Shown one piece after another: positions 21,156 through 34,144 of a stretch of 64,000 nucleotides of DNA. Position 1 is the stretch's first letter. Each line of letters starts with the position of its first letter. The translations under genes and the position numbers were made by a program. Under the pieces are notes generated by a model, which was not told where the DNA came from, searched no databases, and saw nothing but the letters and a program-made list of their open reading frames with translations. This stretch comes from Lentinula raphanica (taxonomy: Eukaryota > Basidiomycota > Agaricomycetes > Agaricales > Omphalotaceae). The stretch is from assembly GCA_027919835.1 (NCBI GenBank), contig JANVFP010000007.1, positions 1,054,001-1,118,000 on the forward strand, given 5' to 3'.

Positions 21156-23309
21156 CTGCATGCAGTGACATGACAGTGCCCATTCTCCATACAGGGTGCA
21201 TGAGGATTATAAGCACCACATGGTCCATGGACCATACATTTTTTGACAACTTCGAAGAGAATAGGCTCTGTAGCTGGATCGGGCCATTGAGCCCAAATAG
21301 CCATATCAATATCTTGAGGGCTTCGCAGCTTATAGCATTGTTGAAGAAAGATGAGGAGGTGCATATGAGGAAGACCCCACTTCTGAAACTCAATTGTATC
21401 CTGCAATAGGCCTAAAGACAAATTGGATATCTTCAAGCAATGAGTCTTGCTTCATCTTAAATACCCAGCTGAACAAATCAGGTCTATCAGCTGCAGTCTG
21501 TCCAGAATACAGTTCTCAAGTGATTTCAGGCCAGGACAGATCAGCTGTCATGGTAAAAAAAGATATTGACTTTCTTGAAGAACCGAGCAATAGCTATCGC
21601 ATCTTGATGATGTTGATGCATATGTTGAGGACCACCGATATATGATGATGAGTGAATGATGCATTGACCAATACTATTGAGGTCAGCATCTCTATCCAAA
21701 GCATCCTCAAGTCCACGATAAAGTGCAGCTCGGAGCACTTGTTGATTATTGTGAAAGAACTGAAGTTGATTCTGGTCTGTGCTAGCAAAGAGACCCACTG
21801 CATAATGCTGAAATAGACGACTGCCATGGAGAATAGTAGAAAATTCATTCTGGTGTGGATGAAGATGGAAAGCTGCATATCAAGTTTGCGACAAACACTT
21901 TGGCGGAGTTGAACCAGTCTGTTTCAAGCGAAGATCCCAATGCCAGCCTGATTCACCAAAGGGAAAGAGAAGAACATAGTGAAGAAGGATATAAGCAGCA
22001 TGTCCATTGCTGATATGCTGCAGATAACCAGTCCCATTGCTATCTGGCTGCAGGCATAGAATAATATCCCGCTTGTTTACTTCTGAATGGTCTGGGACAA
22101 TTGCTGCAACTTCATCAGCAGTAGGGAGATTATGCCATCATTGATCCTGGCCTGGTTGAACCCAAAGACATATGGAGAGATCCGGAGTTTGTGGATGTTT
22201 GCGCAATACCTCATAAGCATGCTAATACATCTGTGCGTATGGATTAACCATTCATGGCACTGTCTGTAGATTCTCCATTGTGTCATGTTGCAGATTGCCA
22301 TTATGATGCATACAGTAAACCAATGTGGCATGCGGATCAAGGATGTATAGCTGAGTGTAGGATGGTGCTTTTCCTTCACAGGGTAGAAGCAAGCCAGAGA
22401 AATGTTTCAATTCACTGTGTATACGGAATACAGGTGGACCATGGCTCCAGTGATTGACCTCGTCATCTACTGATACCCCAACTGATGTGAATGCCAAAGC
22501 TGAATTGTACTGTACAATATGCTCTCTGAACTCCTTTGCTTGATGATCATTACTGGTAAGGAGACGGAGAAGGTATTCAGGTGGGCGCCGGAGGAGTAAA
22601 AGATCGACTTCACCATGTTTGCAGCACATTCCAAAGCCTGGTCCATGAATAGCCAGAGCAACATGAGATTCTTTTGCCCAATGAAGAGCACCACAGTGAC
22701 TGCAAGCAATATTCATGGGCCCAAGATTGTGATGTTCAACTTCAGGTTCTGCATATGGTCAACATGCAGCACCAAGCAGTCTGGTGCGGCGTGCCACTAC
22801 CCATGAACAATGTATAGTCAGGCTTATAACCATCTATCCATTCATTAGTTGATCTGTCGCCTGAGCAGTAAGCAGTTACAACCTGGCATACCTTCATGGT
22901 GAAAGTCAGAATCATTGATGTTCAGAATGGGCCCGGTATGTGGATGTGGAGAAAGACGATCTACAATAGGTATTATTCAAAGAGATGCAGGAAGTAGTTG
23001 ATGTTCTTACCTTGTGGATTCCGAGTGGTAGGAGGGGGTGTAAATATTTGAGGCTGAGTAACAATGAATTGATGCTGCAGTTGCTCGCATTCACATTCAT
23101 GCTCACACTGACATTGTTGACGTTCACGCTGACGGCAGGCACGTTGTGCAAGTGACCAAGCATTGAATTATCCTTGAGTTTGTTGTTGAAGTCTTTGTCT
23201 TGTAGACTGGCTCTGTGAAGCATTGATAGACAAAACTGAAGAACAAAATGAGTATTGACATGTCCTCTGAAATAGCAATACACCAAAAGCTCACCTTGAG
23301 AGCCAGATG

Positions 23310-23490
23310 CAGATGGCTGTGCATTGAGTTTTTGTTGAGCCTGCTGTTCATGTTCATATTGGTCATGTTTGTGTTCTTGTGGTTCAAGTACTTGTTGTTT
23401 GTGTTCTCGTTCTTGTTGTTCGAGTTGGCAGTTTTGTTGTTCACATTCACGTTGGCAGAGCGCTCGTTGAGCAAGTGAGCATGCATTGGG
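23310..23490 (-). repeat. Gln/Glu-rich repeat, Helitron N-terminal copy 2
   Basis: In one frame it reads NACSLAQRALCQRECEQQNC followed by Glu/Gln/His-rich repeats with no stop. It is a second copy of the exon whose first copy (23,780-24,060) has stops at matching codons. Confidence 0.6.
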
Positions 23491-23779
23491 TGTTATAGTT
23501 TGCTCTGCACAACTGGAAATGGGGACAGTGGCTGGAGTTGAATATCTCGAATAAGAAGGTCTCGAGTCCTTCGGATATCAAAAGACATACCTTATGGAAT
23601 CTGGGGTTTTGGAAGAAGCATAGAAAGTGTATGTTCAGATGCCAACCTGCAACCCGTTGGATGATTGACAGGCAAAACTGGAAAATGAAATGAATATTGA
23701 CATGTACCCGTTAGCAATAAGCCAAAAACTCACATTGAGACCCAGAAGCAAACAGCTGCGCATTGCATTCTTGTTGACC

Positions 23780-24060
23780 CTGCTGTTCATATTCACGTTC
23801 TTGTTGTTCACATTCTCTTTCTTGTTGTTCATGTTCTCATTCTCGTTCCTGTTGTTCGCATTCTCATTCTTGTTGTTTGCATTCTCATTCTTGCTGTTCA
23901 CATTCACATTCTTGTTGTTCACGTTCTCATTCTTGTTGTTCACATTCTTGTTCCTGTTGTTCACATTCTTGTTCTTGCTGTTCACATTCACATTGTTGCT
24001 GTTCACGTTGGCAGTCTCGTTGTTCTTGTTCTCATTGGCAGTGGGCTCATTGAGCAAGTT
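23780..24060 (-). repeat. Gln/Glu/Cys-rich hexamer-type minisatellite, Helitron N-terminal copy 1
   Basis: A dense array of GAACAA/TGTGAA units (GAACAACAAGAATGTGAACA and similar). The frame that matches copy 2 reads REQQQCECEQQEQECEQQ, but its upstream end has TAA and two TGA codons where copy 2 has open codons such as CGA. An alternative Asn-rich frame is open by chance of the repeat. Confidence 0.65.
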
Positions 24061-24847
24061 ACCGTGCAGTGGGTGTTATGGTTTGCTCTGCATGACTGGA
24101 AATGCGGACTGCAGCTGGAATTGGATATCTCGGATAAGAAGAAGGACTCAAGTCCACCGGATATCCAAAAACATACTTTGTGTGATCTGGGGTGTTGGAA
24201 GAAGCATAGAAAGTATTTGCTCTGATGCTGACATGTGATTTGTTGGATGAGGTACAGGCAGCTGCATTTGCCATTGAGAGCTGTCACATAGAGGAGGTCT
24301 TGTCTATGTAGTCATAAGGTTTAGATTGAATGGTGGCACAAAGAAACAATATAACAGACCAACAAAGGGGTAGGATGTTGACTGGAAGTTCCACTGGCCT
24401 GGGGTGACTGAAATATCTACCATATACAAATTGATATCATTATGGTTATAGGATGAGTAGATAACACCATAAACATACTGGATGATCATGAACACAATAA
24501 GTATCTTGCATTTCCAGGAGAATTTGGGATTCTGTTTTCCGCCTTCCATTCAAATTGGCTCTAATGTGATTCTCCCTACTTATTGCACGTTGATGTTCAA
24601 CATGTTGACGAAAATCTTGAGCGTCAAGAGGAGCAGGCCTATGTTCCATAGTTAGAATATGAATCGAGGACAGTATGAGGAGGACACCTACATAGAATAT
24701 GGTCATAGACTAAGACACGTCACTGATTGTAGACGCACTCAGGGGCATTAGGGGCGTGAAAGGAATATTCAAGAAACGGCACTCGGAGATAGTAGTAAAC
24801 TCAAATCAACATTTTTATTCAGAAAAAACGAGTATAGACCTGCATCA

Positions 24848-24867
24848 CCAAAAGGGCGGCTAGTGTA
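24848..24867 (-). other. Putative Helitron 5'-terminal motif
   Basis: Reverse strand TACACTAGCCGCCCTTTTGG, located just upstream of the Helitron gene. The identical 20-mer occurs on the plus strand at 53,166-53,185, where it is preceded by TC. Possibly the conserved 5' end of this Helitron family. Confidence 0.45.
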
Positions 24868-25204
24868 CTTCGGGCTGTGACGGTTTGTCCCCCAAATCAA
24901 AACCTCAAGAATTAAAGCATGTACATTGATCGCATATACATACTGAATGAATCCTATGATAATTATTGAGAACCGAAGCTTTGAGAGAAAATTGAAGGAA
25001 GAGAATAAATCGCCAATAAATTGCCAATGCGACGGGAATATGACGGAATATGATGCATCCGAACGCGAATTTCAATCATAGTGACACAGCTCAGGGTATG
25101 TATCTCCATGTATCAGCCATGAAACATATTCATGTACATTAGTGTAATTTACAGTTACGGCCAATAACTCATTATCAGACTAAAAAAATCTGCTTATTAT
25201 TTCA
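24868..25204. other. Intergenic interval, no feature
   Basis: AT-rich sequence between the putative Helitron 5' end and the end of the minus-strand gene at 25,205. No open frame or repeat of note. Confidence 0.4.
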
Positions 25205-25780
25205 CTACAGTCCTATGTCATCGTCTATTGTACCGTCTATTCTCTCCTCTCCATCCTCAGGGCCAAGCCATATCTGCGCATCGTTAGTTGGATCATCTAC
25301 TTCAGCATCACTATCTTCAGTCTCGTCCTCTGTACCTTCCGAGTCTTCTTCGGAATCACTTCTTGGCAGATCGTTGTCAAAGATAATCTGATGGTCCTCA
25401 TCCCATTCTTCTTCAACCGTATCACCATCGGAGTCATAAACAGGAAGTGCTTGCTCAACTAAACCAGCGTCAATGGCAAACGGGCGAAGATAGTCGTGCA
25501 GGTGCTGATGACCAATGCCTCCACCAGCATAGAGCATACATATATCACGATCCGCAAACCTGGACGAAAGTCAATATCAATGCGACTGAATGTATAAAGC
25601 GCTCACATGTTTACATAGTATCTGCTCCAGTCCTCCGTTTCTATCTCACGAGTTTCAAAGACTGTGATATGTTCATAAACTCGAGCAATGGAATCCTGCG
25701 CAAGAACAAGAGAGGCTTCTTCTTCTTCAACGTCCGAGTATTGGAAGGCAGGGATAATGTGAACGGCTTGGATAACATCA
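25205..25780 (-). pseudogene. Uncharacterised agaric TE-associated gene, 3' part
   Basis: Exons 25,780-25,607 and 25,559-25,205, joined by GTGAGC...TCCAG (25,560-25,606). Reads VIQAVHIIPAFQYSDVEEEE, DWSRYYVNMFADRDICMLYA, GGGIGHQHLHDYL, then an acidic C-terminal tail (DSEEDSEGTEDETEDSD). This resembles the C-terminus of a large agaric family that I associate with CACTA/Plavaka-type elements (from memory). Its 5' part lies at 37,474-37,938 on the other side of F2; removing F2 and one ACATCA restores the reading DFLDPID|VIQAVHIIPAF exactly. Confidence 0.72.
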
Positions 25781-26161
25781 CAGCTGAAGCTGTAAAAACT
25801 CCGCGAAGTAGTCCGATAAGTCTCCACCACAGCTTCGCGAAGTAACAGGACTCGCTCTCGAAGCTCAACAAACCCTTCCGGGTAGGCCAGTAGGGCTCCG
25901 GGGGGTGCTCGGCTATTTAGTATATTTAATAATATTTAATAATTCTTTTATTATTTAATAGGTATATTATAATAAATCTACTTTGCAAAGCTATACTGCA
26001 CTTCGCGAAGTGACTACGTTTACGGCAATCATGAAATCAGGTAAATTAGGGTTAGATCATTACGTCATTGATTTCCTTTTTGGGTTATGATATTTTTGAA
26101 TAGAAAAAAGTATAGAATGATATTATTGACCTTGAGGTGCTAAAACATGACAGAGGAAACC

Positions 26162-26819
26162 TAGACTCGCGAGCCAGTCCGTTGATTTGGATCTCACGTT
26201 ATTTGAACGGATGGGGTTCGATCATCAACGGACTGGTAGAATCCACCCGAAATTTGGCCGATGGATCTTTTGTGACTCTGGACTTAGAAAAATTTCATGA
26301 AAATGGCTCAGTCTGGTCCTTGAACTTGCCTAAAGCTCTTTTGCATGCTGCTTCTGAGCATTGAGCATACATTGCCAAGGCCTATACTTATATATGGTTA
26401 CCTCAGATTAGCAATTGACTTGAATATGGCCACTTTTCCTAGGCTCAAATTTCAACTTCTCACTGTGACCTACTGTGACTTGTGATGATTGTCACTGACT
26501 TGGGCTGGGCGCTTACTGTTGTCACACCCGAAGTGCTTGAGTAGGCTTGAGGTACTAGGGATAGTAATTTGACTATATTCAGCAGTTCTGTTAGCCTAAA
26601 TGTTATATAGTTGCTCGTGAGTATACTCTGAGATAAGAGCAGCTCATGAAATTGACGGGAGGGAACAGCAAAAGGGAGACAGAAGGGCCATGAAGCAAAA
26701 TAATTCTAAGTCCGTTGTCACAAAAGTGTGACTCTGCCAAATGACGGTCGGATTTGACCAGCCGTTTCCCAAACGTGAATAGCGGAGCCACGTGGTCAAA
26801 ATGGATGGATCTGAGCCTA
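26162..26819. mobile_element. Small DNA transposon with 9-bp duplication, inside F2
   Basis: 658 bp bounded by TAGACTCGCG and GATCTGAGCCTA, with GAGGAAACC on both sides (26,153-26,161 and 26,820-26,828). The uninterrupted site is visible in F4 at about 45,647-45,660. The inverted ends are short (TAGACTC/TAGGCTC). A 9-bp duplication suggests a Mutator-like element, but no transposase is present and the family is unproven. Confidence 0.75.
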
Positions 26820-28616
26820 GAGGAAACCAAAAATAGCTACAATGAGGTATTGGCTACCTCAGGCACATCAAAATTGCCTAAAAAGGAAATTGGTCCAAAA
26901 ATAGAACTTGATCTCATCAGATAGCAAAAAATCTGTAAAAATCATAAAAAATACTCAAAAAATTCAGGGTTGCCTCATTGGCCCTGAAAATGCAAAATAA
27001 AAAAGAATACGCAACAAGTGTAAAAGTGTTATCACTCCAAATCATACTAAATCTAGGTATATATGATGTACATGCTATTTTAGCACACCCAGTACCCTCA
27101 GACACTTAGAATGGCTTATATCATTCAATTTATTAAACTTAACACACTTGACAATGAAAAAGCTCAGAACAGTAGTAACATATATTATACTCAATACACT
27201 TAATACACTCAACAATGAAAAACCTCAAAACAGTGTTCATGTGTGTTATACTTAAAACTCGTAATATACTTAACAATGAAAAGTCTCGGAACAATACTAA
27301 TGTATATCATACTTAACACACTTCACAATGAAAAACTCGGAACAGTGCTCATGTGTGTTATACTTAATACACTTCATCAATCAATATAACACACTTCACA
27401 ATCAAAAACTTGGAGTAGTGTAATCACTCATTATACTTATCACACTGAACACACTTCATCAGTAAGTATAACACACCTATAATGGGCCATTGTTATACTA
27501 TAACACACATATAACGACGAGTTTTGGGCGCTTATTTGATGTTTTTGAGTTGAAAATCATTGATAACACACTCAATAATTTTTATGTGGGCTTTATATTG
27601 TGTCAGAATTCATACCTTCCTAGATACAATTTGGAGAACCAGAAAATACAGCCTATAGAGCTGGATATATGATGATCTTTTATGATTTTACACTGTTTTG
27701 TGTAAATCACAGTGCATACATCCATGTTCTGAAGTCAAACTCCTTCTGGGCAATGGAAGGAGACATCCTACAACCTATTCTATGCTTACTCTGTGTCATA
27801 AAGCCAAGAGACTTACAATGGGAGTCATTGAGTATGACATCTGTAGTTACATGCAAGTATACATATCACCAATATACATGAAATATGTAGATGTAAATTA
27901 CAGAGTCCAATGGTCATGGTGAGTATCTGAATCATGTTTATACACTTTTAGTAGACTGTAGGAGTGCTCTCCCCATGAGACAGCTTTGGTATCTATGCAA
28001 TACATGGACATATGTATTGTCATTTACCTAAAACACTGTTAAATCATAAAAGATCATGATATAGCCATCCCTACAGGCTATAATTTTGAGTTCTCCGAAT
28101 TGTATCTAGGGGAGTATGATGTATACAACATCCTGACACGACAGAAAGTCCTCACAAAATAATTGAGTTAGGTATCAATGAATTTCGACTCAAAAACATC
28201 AAATAAGCGCCCATAAGCGCCCAAAACTCGTTGTTATATGTGTGTTATAGTATAACAATGTATTATTAAAGGTATGTTATTCTTACTGATGAAGTGTGTT
28301 CAGTGTGATATGTGTTATGAGTGATTACACTACTCTGATTTTTTATTGTTAAGTGTGTTATATTGATTGATGAAGTGTATCAAGTATAATACACATGAGC
28401 ACTGTTCCGACTTTTTTCATTGTAAAGTGTGTTGAGGATGATATACATTAGTATTGCTCTGAGACTTTTCATTGTTAAGTGTATTATGTGTTTTAAGTAT
28501 AACACACATGAACACTTTTTTGAGGGTTTTCATTGTTGAGTGTATTAAGTGTGTTGAGCATGATATACATTAGTATTGTTCCGAGACTTTTCATTGTTAA
28601 GTGTATTATGTGTTTT

Positions 28617-28841
28617 TGCAAATGCGTACATACTCGTTTACCAAATGCTAGACAGATACACGCTCACATGATACACACTAGTATATAAGATACCTATTCC
28701 CGCTATGTACATTACTTCCTTCTTTACTTCTTACTTCCATCTCTGTTGTTACCTCTGCTCTCATATTGCTCTCAATAGCATATTGTGGTCTACTCAATCT
28801 CTGAGTCTTCGTGAGTGTTCACACCTTACGGTGTGTTTCCA
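28617..28841 (+). repeat. 5' LTR of the gypsy element
   Basis: 225 bp, TGCAAATG...TTTCCA. Contains a TATA-like AGTATATAAGATACC at about 28,680 and a CT-rich downstream part (CTTCTTTACTTCTTACTTCC), consistent with a promoter and start region. Differs from the 3' LTR by only a few substitutions and a small indel. Confidence 0.92.
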
Positions 28842-29335
28842 CTTTTTTTTTGAGTTCTATAACCACAACCTCCCCCCCTCCTCCTCGACGTCTTCTTTTT
28901 TTCATCTTATTATTAAACTCGCTGTTACCAAAATCGATCTCGCCTAACGGGCGAGGCCAAATAAAGTCGTTTTCTGCATCTTCGGTGCGCATATACTCAA
29001 CTTTTGTTGAATTCGCTGCTTCTCGTCATCGCATCATCCACACACTCTCCGTTTCTGGTTCACCGTTCTTCTCTCCTCGTTCGCCGTGACACCGTGGTGT
29101 CGGCTATCTCTGTTATCACTGTCACCGTGACACTGTTGTGTCGGCCATCACTGTTTTCACTGTCTCTGTACCCTTTTGTGGCTCGAGCCAAAAAGGCACT
29201 CATTTCCTGCTTCACGCTGAAGAGGAAAATCACGTACCACACTTGATCACACCTTGCACCTTATCACTGTCTTGACTCGCGTCCGACAACGGACTTTATC
29301 TCTGTTCAATCGCCTACCCTACGTCTCGCCTTCTT

Positions 29336-31754
29336 ATGATGTGCTTGACTAATCTCTCTCATGACCCACAGACCCTGGCTCCTCGTACACGCTCCCATTC
29401 AAACGTTCCTTCTGGTTCAAATCAGGCAACCCCGTCTACATCGGACATTTCCTCTTTACCTCCCACTCCCATCTCTGAGGACCTTGATTCCTTGAATCCT
29501 CTTGCGCTGCCCTCTTCCCCACCCTCACCGTCTCGGACATCTTCTCCTCCTCCCTCACTGTCTCACGTATCTGAACCCTCTCTTTCTGACCGCGACGACG
29601 ATCACCTCATGGCTACCCGTGTCAGTGCAAACGGCCACCTCGATTATGGCAATGGCAAAAATTGAGCCCTCGAGTCTTGAACAAACCCATGTGGGACATC
29701 TTTGACCACGGAGACTTGAAGGACGCCATAGCCAAACACGTTAAGATTAACAAGATCACAGACTTGGCCGAGATCAAGGAGGTCTGGGCTGAAGCCTGGC
29801 ATGGCTACCCCACATCTTACCGATGGCTCAAGAATACTCAGAAGCTTGTTGCTATGCCACTCGACGAGTTCATCAACGCTGTCCGCGACACCTTCCTCGG
29901 GTCTCTCTGGCCAAGCAAGGTTGCTGATATGCGGTCTAAAGTGCACATGAAAGGGACTGGTGCTGGTGCCTTTGCTGACTATGTCGGCGAGGTCCAAACC
30001 TTGAACGTTGAGTTGAAGGACACGAACTACTTCTACAATGACAAGCAGATGCTAGCTCTCATGTCTGACAGACTCATCAAGGCGTTTCGTGATGACCTGA
30101 TTTACGAGCGCCTGGATATCTCACCCACCATCATCCTCGATGAATGGATCACTGACGTTATAGATTTCGAGGCTCGCTCGAAGTGGTGACACCCTAGATT
30201 TCCTCATGGTTCTCACACATCTTCTACCTCCTCCCACCCTGCCCCTCATTCTTCTGCCCCTTCATCATCACAACGCTCGCATCCTGCCTCTAACCAGTCA
30301 GGCTATAACCTCGTCAACGAGATCGCTGAACTCGCTCATCGCTCAAAGACACATCCCAACTTGAAGAACGGACATCGTGCTGGTCGGTTGTCTGACAGCG
30401 ACAAGCGTCTCCTCGATCTTATCGAGGCCTGCTACCATTGTCGTACAGGATGGGCTGGACATCGTTCCACCGATCCTACCTGTCCAGGTATACAGCTCAA
30501 AGTGCCCTACCGTCCCCCCACAATGAACATGATCAACAAAGCAATCGAAATCCACAAGGCAAAGGGCTGTGCTATCACGTATAACGCACTTTTAAAAGCC
30601 ATCCCTGATGCTCCCGCTGTCTCCTCTGTTTCTTCGCGCCCCATCCTTGATGACATTTCGATGTTTGAGAACATTCCTTCCGTCCCCGCTGCCGCATCTG
30701 TCTACTCTACTCCTGCTACTGCGTCTGTCAGTCCCTATGGTACCTTCCCAGTGTCAAGCATAGTTCAGGACACCTCCTTGTACTTGGATTCCTTCTCACA
30801 CGCTGCACACTCCATGCCTGCCTCGACCACCTTTGCACCTGCTGCTCCTTGCTCATCCAAAGCGGTGGCTTCACTGGTTCCCAGGAAGGGTCGATGGTCG
30901 GACTTCGTGGAACAGGAACTCCTCATCTCTGAAGGAGAAGAAGAAAACATCCGAGTCGCACATACTGCAGACTCTGCTCGTCGTCGCTCTCTCTCTGAAT
31001 CCATGTCCACTGGCCCTTCGAAGCGTTGACGCAGCGACGAGGGCTTCACACCGACTGTGGCTAGTTCTTCCATTGTCGCCGCGGTGCCACAAGCCTCTGC
31101 TCCTTCTGGAAACACTGACATTGTTACCGTGAGTTCTGAAATGCCATTTTTTGAACCTCACCTTCTCTGGCGCGTTGAGCTACAAGGCAATGACGCGTCG
31201 CAAACTTGTTCCAAGCTCTTGCTCATTGATGACGGTTGCCCATTTGTTTTGATTGACACTGAACTCGTCCGCAATCTAGGTTTGAGGTCTTTCAAACTGC
31301 CGTCTCCCCGCTCGATGACTCTCGCAATGTCTGACGGTAGCCCCCAGATTTTCACTGCATTCCTGTACTGTAAAGTTTCTCTTCGTGATCCCTCCTACTT
31401 GTGGCATTCCAAGACGGTTCGCGCCTTAATTCTTCCTTCTCTGTGTCACCCCATGATTCTTGGACTTCTGTTCCTTTCTCACAATTCGCTTACCATTGAT
31501 TACGCTAAACGTGCTATTCTTGCCAATAATTCTTCCTTTGACCTCCTTCATCCCGTTCCCCCTGTCGTGATACCTCCTGGACCTTCTCCTTCTCAAATCA
31601 AAGAACAGCAAGACCATTTGCTCGAAGATACGTTGCTATGGAAGAAATTCCTTATGAAAGAACTGAAAGATTTTGTTCGGAAATACCCTGACCGTTTTAC
31701 TTCAGAACCAGTGGCACCGTTCAACGTCGTCGCGGCAGTTAAAGCCCGCATCGA
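29336..31754 (+). pseudogene. Gag and aspartic protease of the gypsy element
   Basis: Capsid-like region: PMWDIFDHGDLKDAIAKHVK, WLKNTQKLVAMPLDEFINAV, MLALMSDRLIKAFRDDLIY (29,690-30,190). Then a Ser/Pro-rich linker, a nucleocapsid-like zinc knuckle CYHCRTGWAGHRSTDPTC (30,430-30,485), and a retropepsin region with LLLIDDGCPFVLIDTELV (31,215-31,270), followed by FLYCKVSLRDP and MILGLLFLSHNSLTIDY. The protease motif is DDG rather than DSG/DTG. Lesions: a +2 slip in an A run at about 29,657-29,661; TGA at 30,187-30,189; TGA at 31,027-31,029; and truncation by the fold-back fragment at 31,755. Apart from these the reading is continuous. Confidence 0.85.
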
Positions 31755-33222
31755 CAGCTGATGCAGTAAAGAATCTTTAAAGCACACTGTGAAGTTCACA
31801 GTACTGTATTGTATTATTTCCTGTGAACTTCACAGAGCACTAAAAAGTTCACCGGGGGGTGCTGGAATGGCCCGAAAACTTGCTTGAAATGCCCGGGGGT
31901 CCTAATATTATTCTGAGGGGGTTTTTAAATAATTACCCTTTTGGAAAATATTACATATATATGATGTAAATAGGTAAATAAAATAGTTAAAAAATCAGAA
32001 AAATACCAAAAAAATTCAGGGAGGTCTAGGTTACCAAAAAAAGGTTAAAAATCACATGATGCAAAATATCCTTATATAGCAAAATACAATGTAGGGTCTA
32101 GATAGATAATTAAAATGATAAAAATATAATCAAAGTACTAAAAATAACCAGAAAGGTAATAATGAGGTAAGAGATCAAAAATGTTAAATATTCTATTTAT
32201 AGAACATATTGGTTCAGAGTACATTTGAGTGTCTAAAAATAGATAAATATTATATATAATTGAAAATAGGTTATTATGTGGCACTGGATACCCCAGGGAC
32301 ATCAAAATTACCTGAAAAGGAAATTTTGCTAAAAATAGAACTTGATGTCATCTTGTAGCAAAAAATCTGAAAAAAATCATAAAAATAGTCAAAAAATTCA
32401 GGGGTGCCTCATTGGCCCTGAAAATGCAAAATAAAAAAAATACGCAACAAGTGTAAAAAATTTTATCACTCCAAATCATACCAAATCCACTATAAAGTTA
32501 GTATATATGATGTATATGCTACTTTTAGCACCTCTAGCACTCTTAATCACTAAGAATAGCTCATATTACTCAAAAATCATACCAGATTGAGAACATTGAG
32601 TAAATATCATGTACATAATATTTTTAGTACACCTAGTACCCCTGAACTTCACTCAGAACAATTTATATTACTCAATATGTTCAGTACACTTGGTACTTAT
32701 CACACCTAACATACTAAAACTCAGAACAGTAGTGATATGTATTATATCTAACACAGTTGACAATAAATACTCAAAACAGTGTTATCAGTCACTATACTTA
32801 ACACACTCAACAGTCAAAAAGTCGGAACAATATTACTTGATATACATAACACACTCATTGTTATACTATAACACACTTATAACAACGAGTTTTGGGCGCT
32901 TATGGGCGCTTATTTGGTGTTTTTGAATTGAAATTCATTAATAGCACACTCAATAATTTTTGTGTGGGCTCTATATTGTGTCAGGATGTTGTCTATATCA
33001 TGTTCCTCTAGATATAATTCAGAGAACTCAAAATTACAACCTGTGTGGCTAGCTATACTGTGATCTTGTGTGATATAATAGTGTTTTATGTAAATGCCAA
33101 TGCATATGTCCATGTAGTGCAAGTATACTGATGCTGGTTCATGAGGAAAGCACGCCTACAGTCTACTGGCAGTGTCTGTACATGATTCAGATAGTGATCA
33201 TAAAGGTTGGACACTGTGATAT
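31755..33222. mobile_element. F5: left half of a fold-back element
   Basis: Starts CAGCTGATGCAGTAAAG after the protease, with CACCGGGGGGTGCTGG at about 31,851. The arm follows the F-family pattern and runs into the loop (33,100-33,222), which matches the start of the F3 loop, TGTAAATGCCAATGCAT. It stops in the loop at about 33,222, and the right half is missing. Confidence 0.85.
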
Positions 33223-33514
33223 GCTCGAACAAGACAATCAACCAATGTCTTCATTTCTACGTGGAGCGCAATCAAAAGGGCTGGTCCAAGGCGCTCCCAA
33301 AGGTTTGTTTCGATATCATGAATTCTCTCAATACTTCTACAGGTCTTTCTATGTTTCAACTCCGACATGGTCGTTCTCCCCGGGTTTTTCCTCCTTTGGT
33401 TTTGACTCCGGGACAGTCTGTTGACCCGTCGTCTTCGGCTGAAGACGCCGCACACCTAATCGAATCCTTCAAGTCCATTGAGCTAGGTGCTCGGGACGCT
33501 CACCCTGGCCAAAG
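33223..33514 (+). pseudogene. Integrase fragment of a related gypsy element
   Basis: Reads QCLHFYVERNQKGWSKALPK, FDIMNSLNTSTGLSMFQL and HGRSPRVFPPLVLTPGQS. It aligns with 35,509-35,775 of the main integrase but is diverged (different 3' part, SSSAEDAAHLIESFKSIE) and has a small deletion near its end. It lies between two fold-back pieces, so it comes from a second element or an older duplicate. Confidence 0.85.
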
Positions 33515-33909
33515 CAGCTGATACTGTAAAACTTTTGTAAAAAGTACCGATAAGTTATCGGGTACCTATTGCAAATAGTTGTGATAACCCGGAGGCGATC
33601 ATCGCCTGTTGCTTTTCACAGCTGTAATATATACTCTTTTTCCCATGCAAAATGATTTTGTAAAATATAATATTTTACTGGGGTCAAATATACACTATAA
33701 AATCGGGAAAAAATTCTGAAAAATCTAAAATATATCTTCGAATATATTGCCTATTTTTACGGGAATTTTTCGGCCGTTATATGCGTCATATAATTTATTC
33801 TTTTGCAGATGTTATTGTAAATGTAATATTAATTATTTTCCCTGTGTAAAATAATCAGTAAAATTAAATATATTACCAAGCCTTTCACAGATGGCATATA
33901 TTGGTTCCC
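33515..33909. mobile_element. F6: terminal piece of an F1-type fold-back element
   Basis: CAGCTGATACTGTAAAACTT, then AAGTACCGATAAGTTATCGG and CCGGAGGCGATCATCGCC; the remainder to 33,909 is AT-rich without a second arm. The terminus is close to F1 and to the pieces at 15,666 and 37,939. Confidence 0.7.
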
Positions 33910-34138
33910 TGCCAGTGACGCACATTCACCTGAACTAGCTAGACATCCATCACGCCCACGTGACATAGACTATATATAGTTCCCTTCTACGTACATTCAG
34001 TATCTTCCCTTCTTACTTCCTTACTTCCATCATCGCTGATACCTGTATCTTATTACTCTCGCGTATACACTCAATCTTTACTGTGGTCTATTCAAGTATT
34101 GCATCTTCGTGAGTGTTCGCACACATAGTGCGCTTCCA
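33910..34138 (+). repeat. Second-family LTR (LTR-B)
   Basis: TGCCAGTGACGCACATTC... GCGCTTCCA, 229 bp, alignable with the 28,617 LTR in its 3' half (GTGAGTGTTCRCAC, CTTCTTACTTCC) but different in its 5' half. A TATATATAG lies at about 33,972. It is followed by CTTTTTTTCTGG, the same leader type as after the 5' LTR, then joins RNase H coding sequence, so it appears to be a 5' LTR with the following gag-pro-RT deleted. No direct 5-bp duplication is visible. Confidence 0.65.
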
Positions 34139-34144
34139 CTTTTT

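Larger units (their letters stand above)
20164..24706 (-). pseudogene. Helitron replicase (Rep domain), helicase part missing
   Basis: Rolling-circle transposase. In reading order: an N-terminal segment (DAQDFRQHVEHQRAISRENH, about 24,600); two copies of an exon with a Gln/Glu/Cys-rich repeat (23,780-24,050 and 23,310-23,490); CSHCGALHWAKES zinc-like motif and FGMCCKHGEVDL (about 22,620-22,700); YNSALAFTSVGVSVDDEVNH; GPPVFRIHSELKHFSGLLLP; then the Helitron_like_N region with the HUH motif GLPHMHLLIFL (about 21,345-21,373), PCGAYNPHAPCMENG, and NFPKPFQSYT (20,870-20,900), and KYTVKYIHKG, which fits the catalytic tyrosine motif. The Pif1-type helicase should follow WEDI but a TGA stands at 20,187-20,189, and E3 and unrelated sequence lie beyond. 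A 245-bp MITE interrupts it at 20,911-21,155; several frames are broken. Dead copy. Confidence 0.85.

Noticed and set aside
26162..26819. tRNA-like B box (GGTTCGATCATC) in the 658-bp element
   Set aside because: No A box or cloverleaf pairing found around it; the boundaries are those of a DNA element with a 9-bp duplication.
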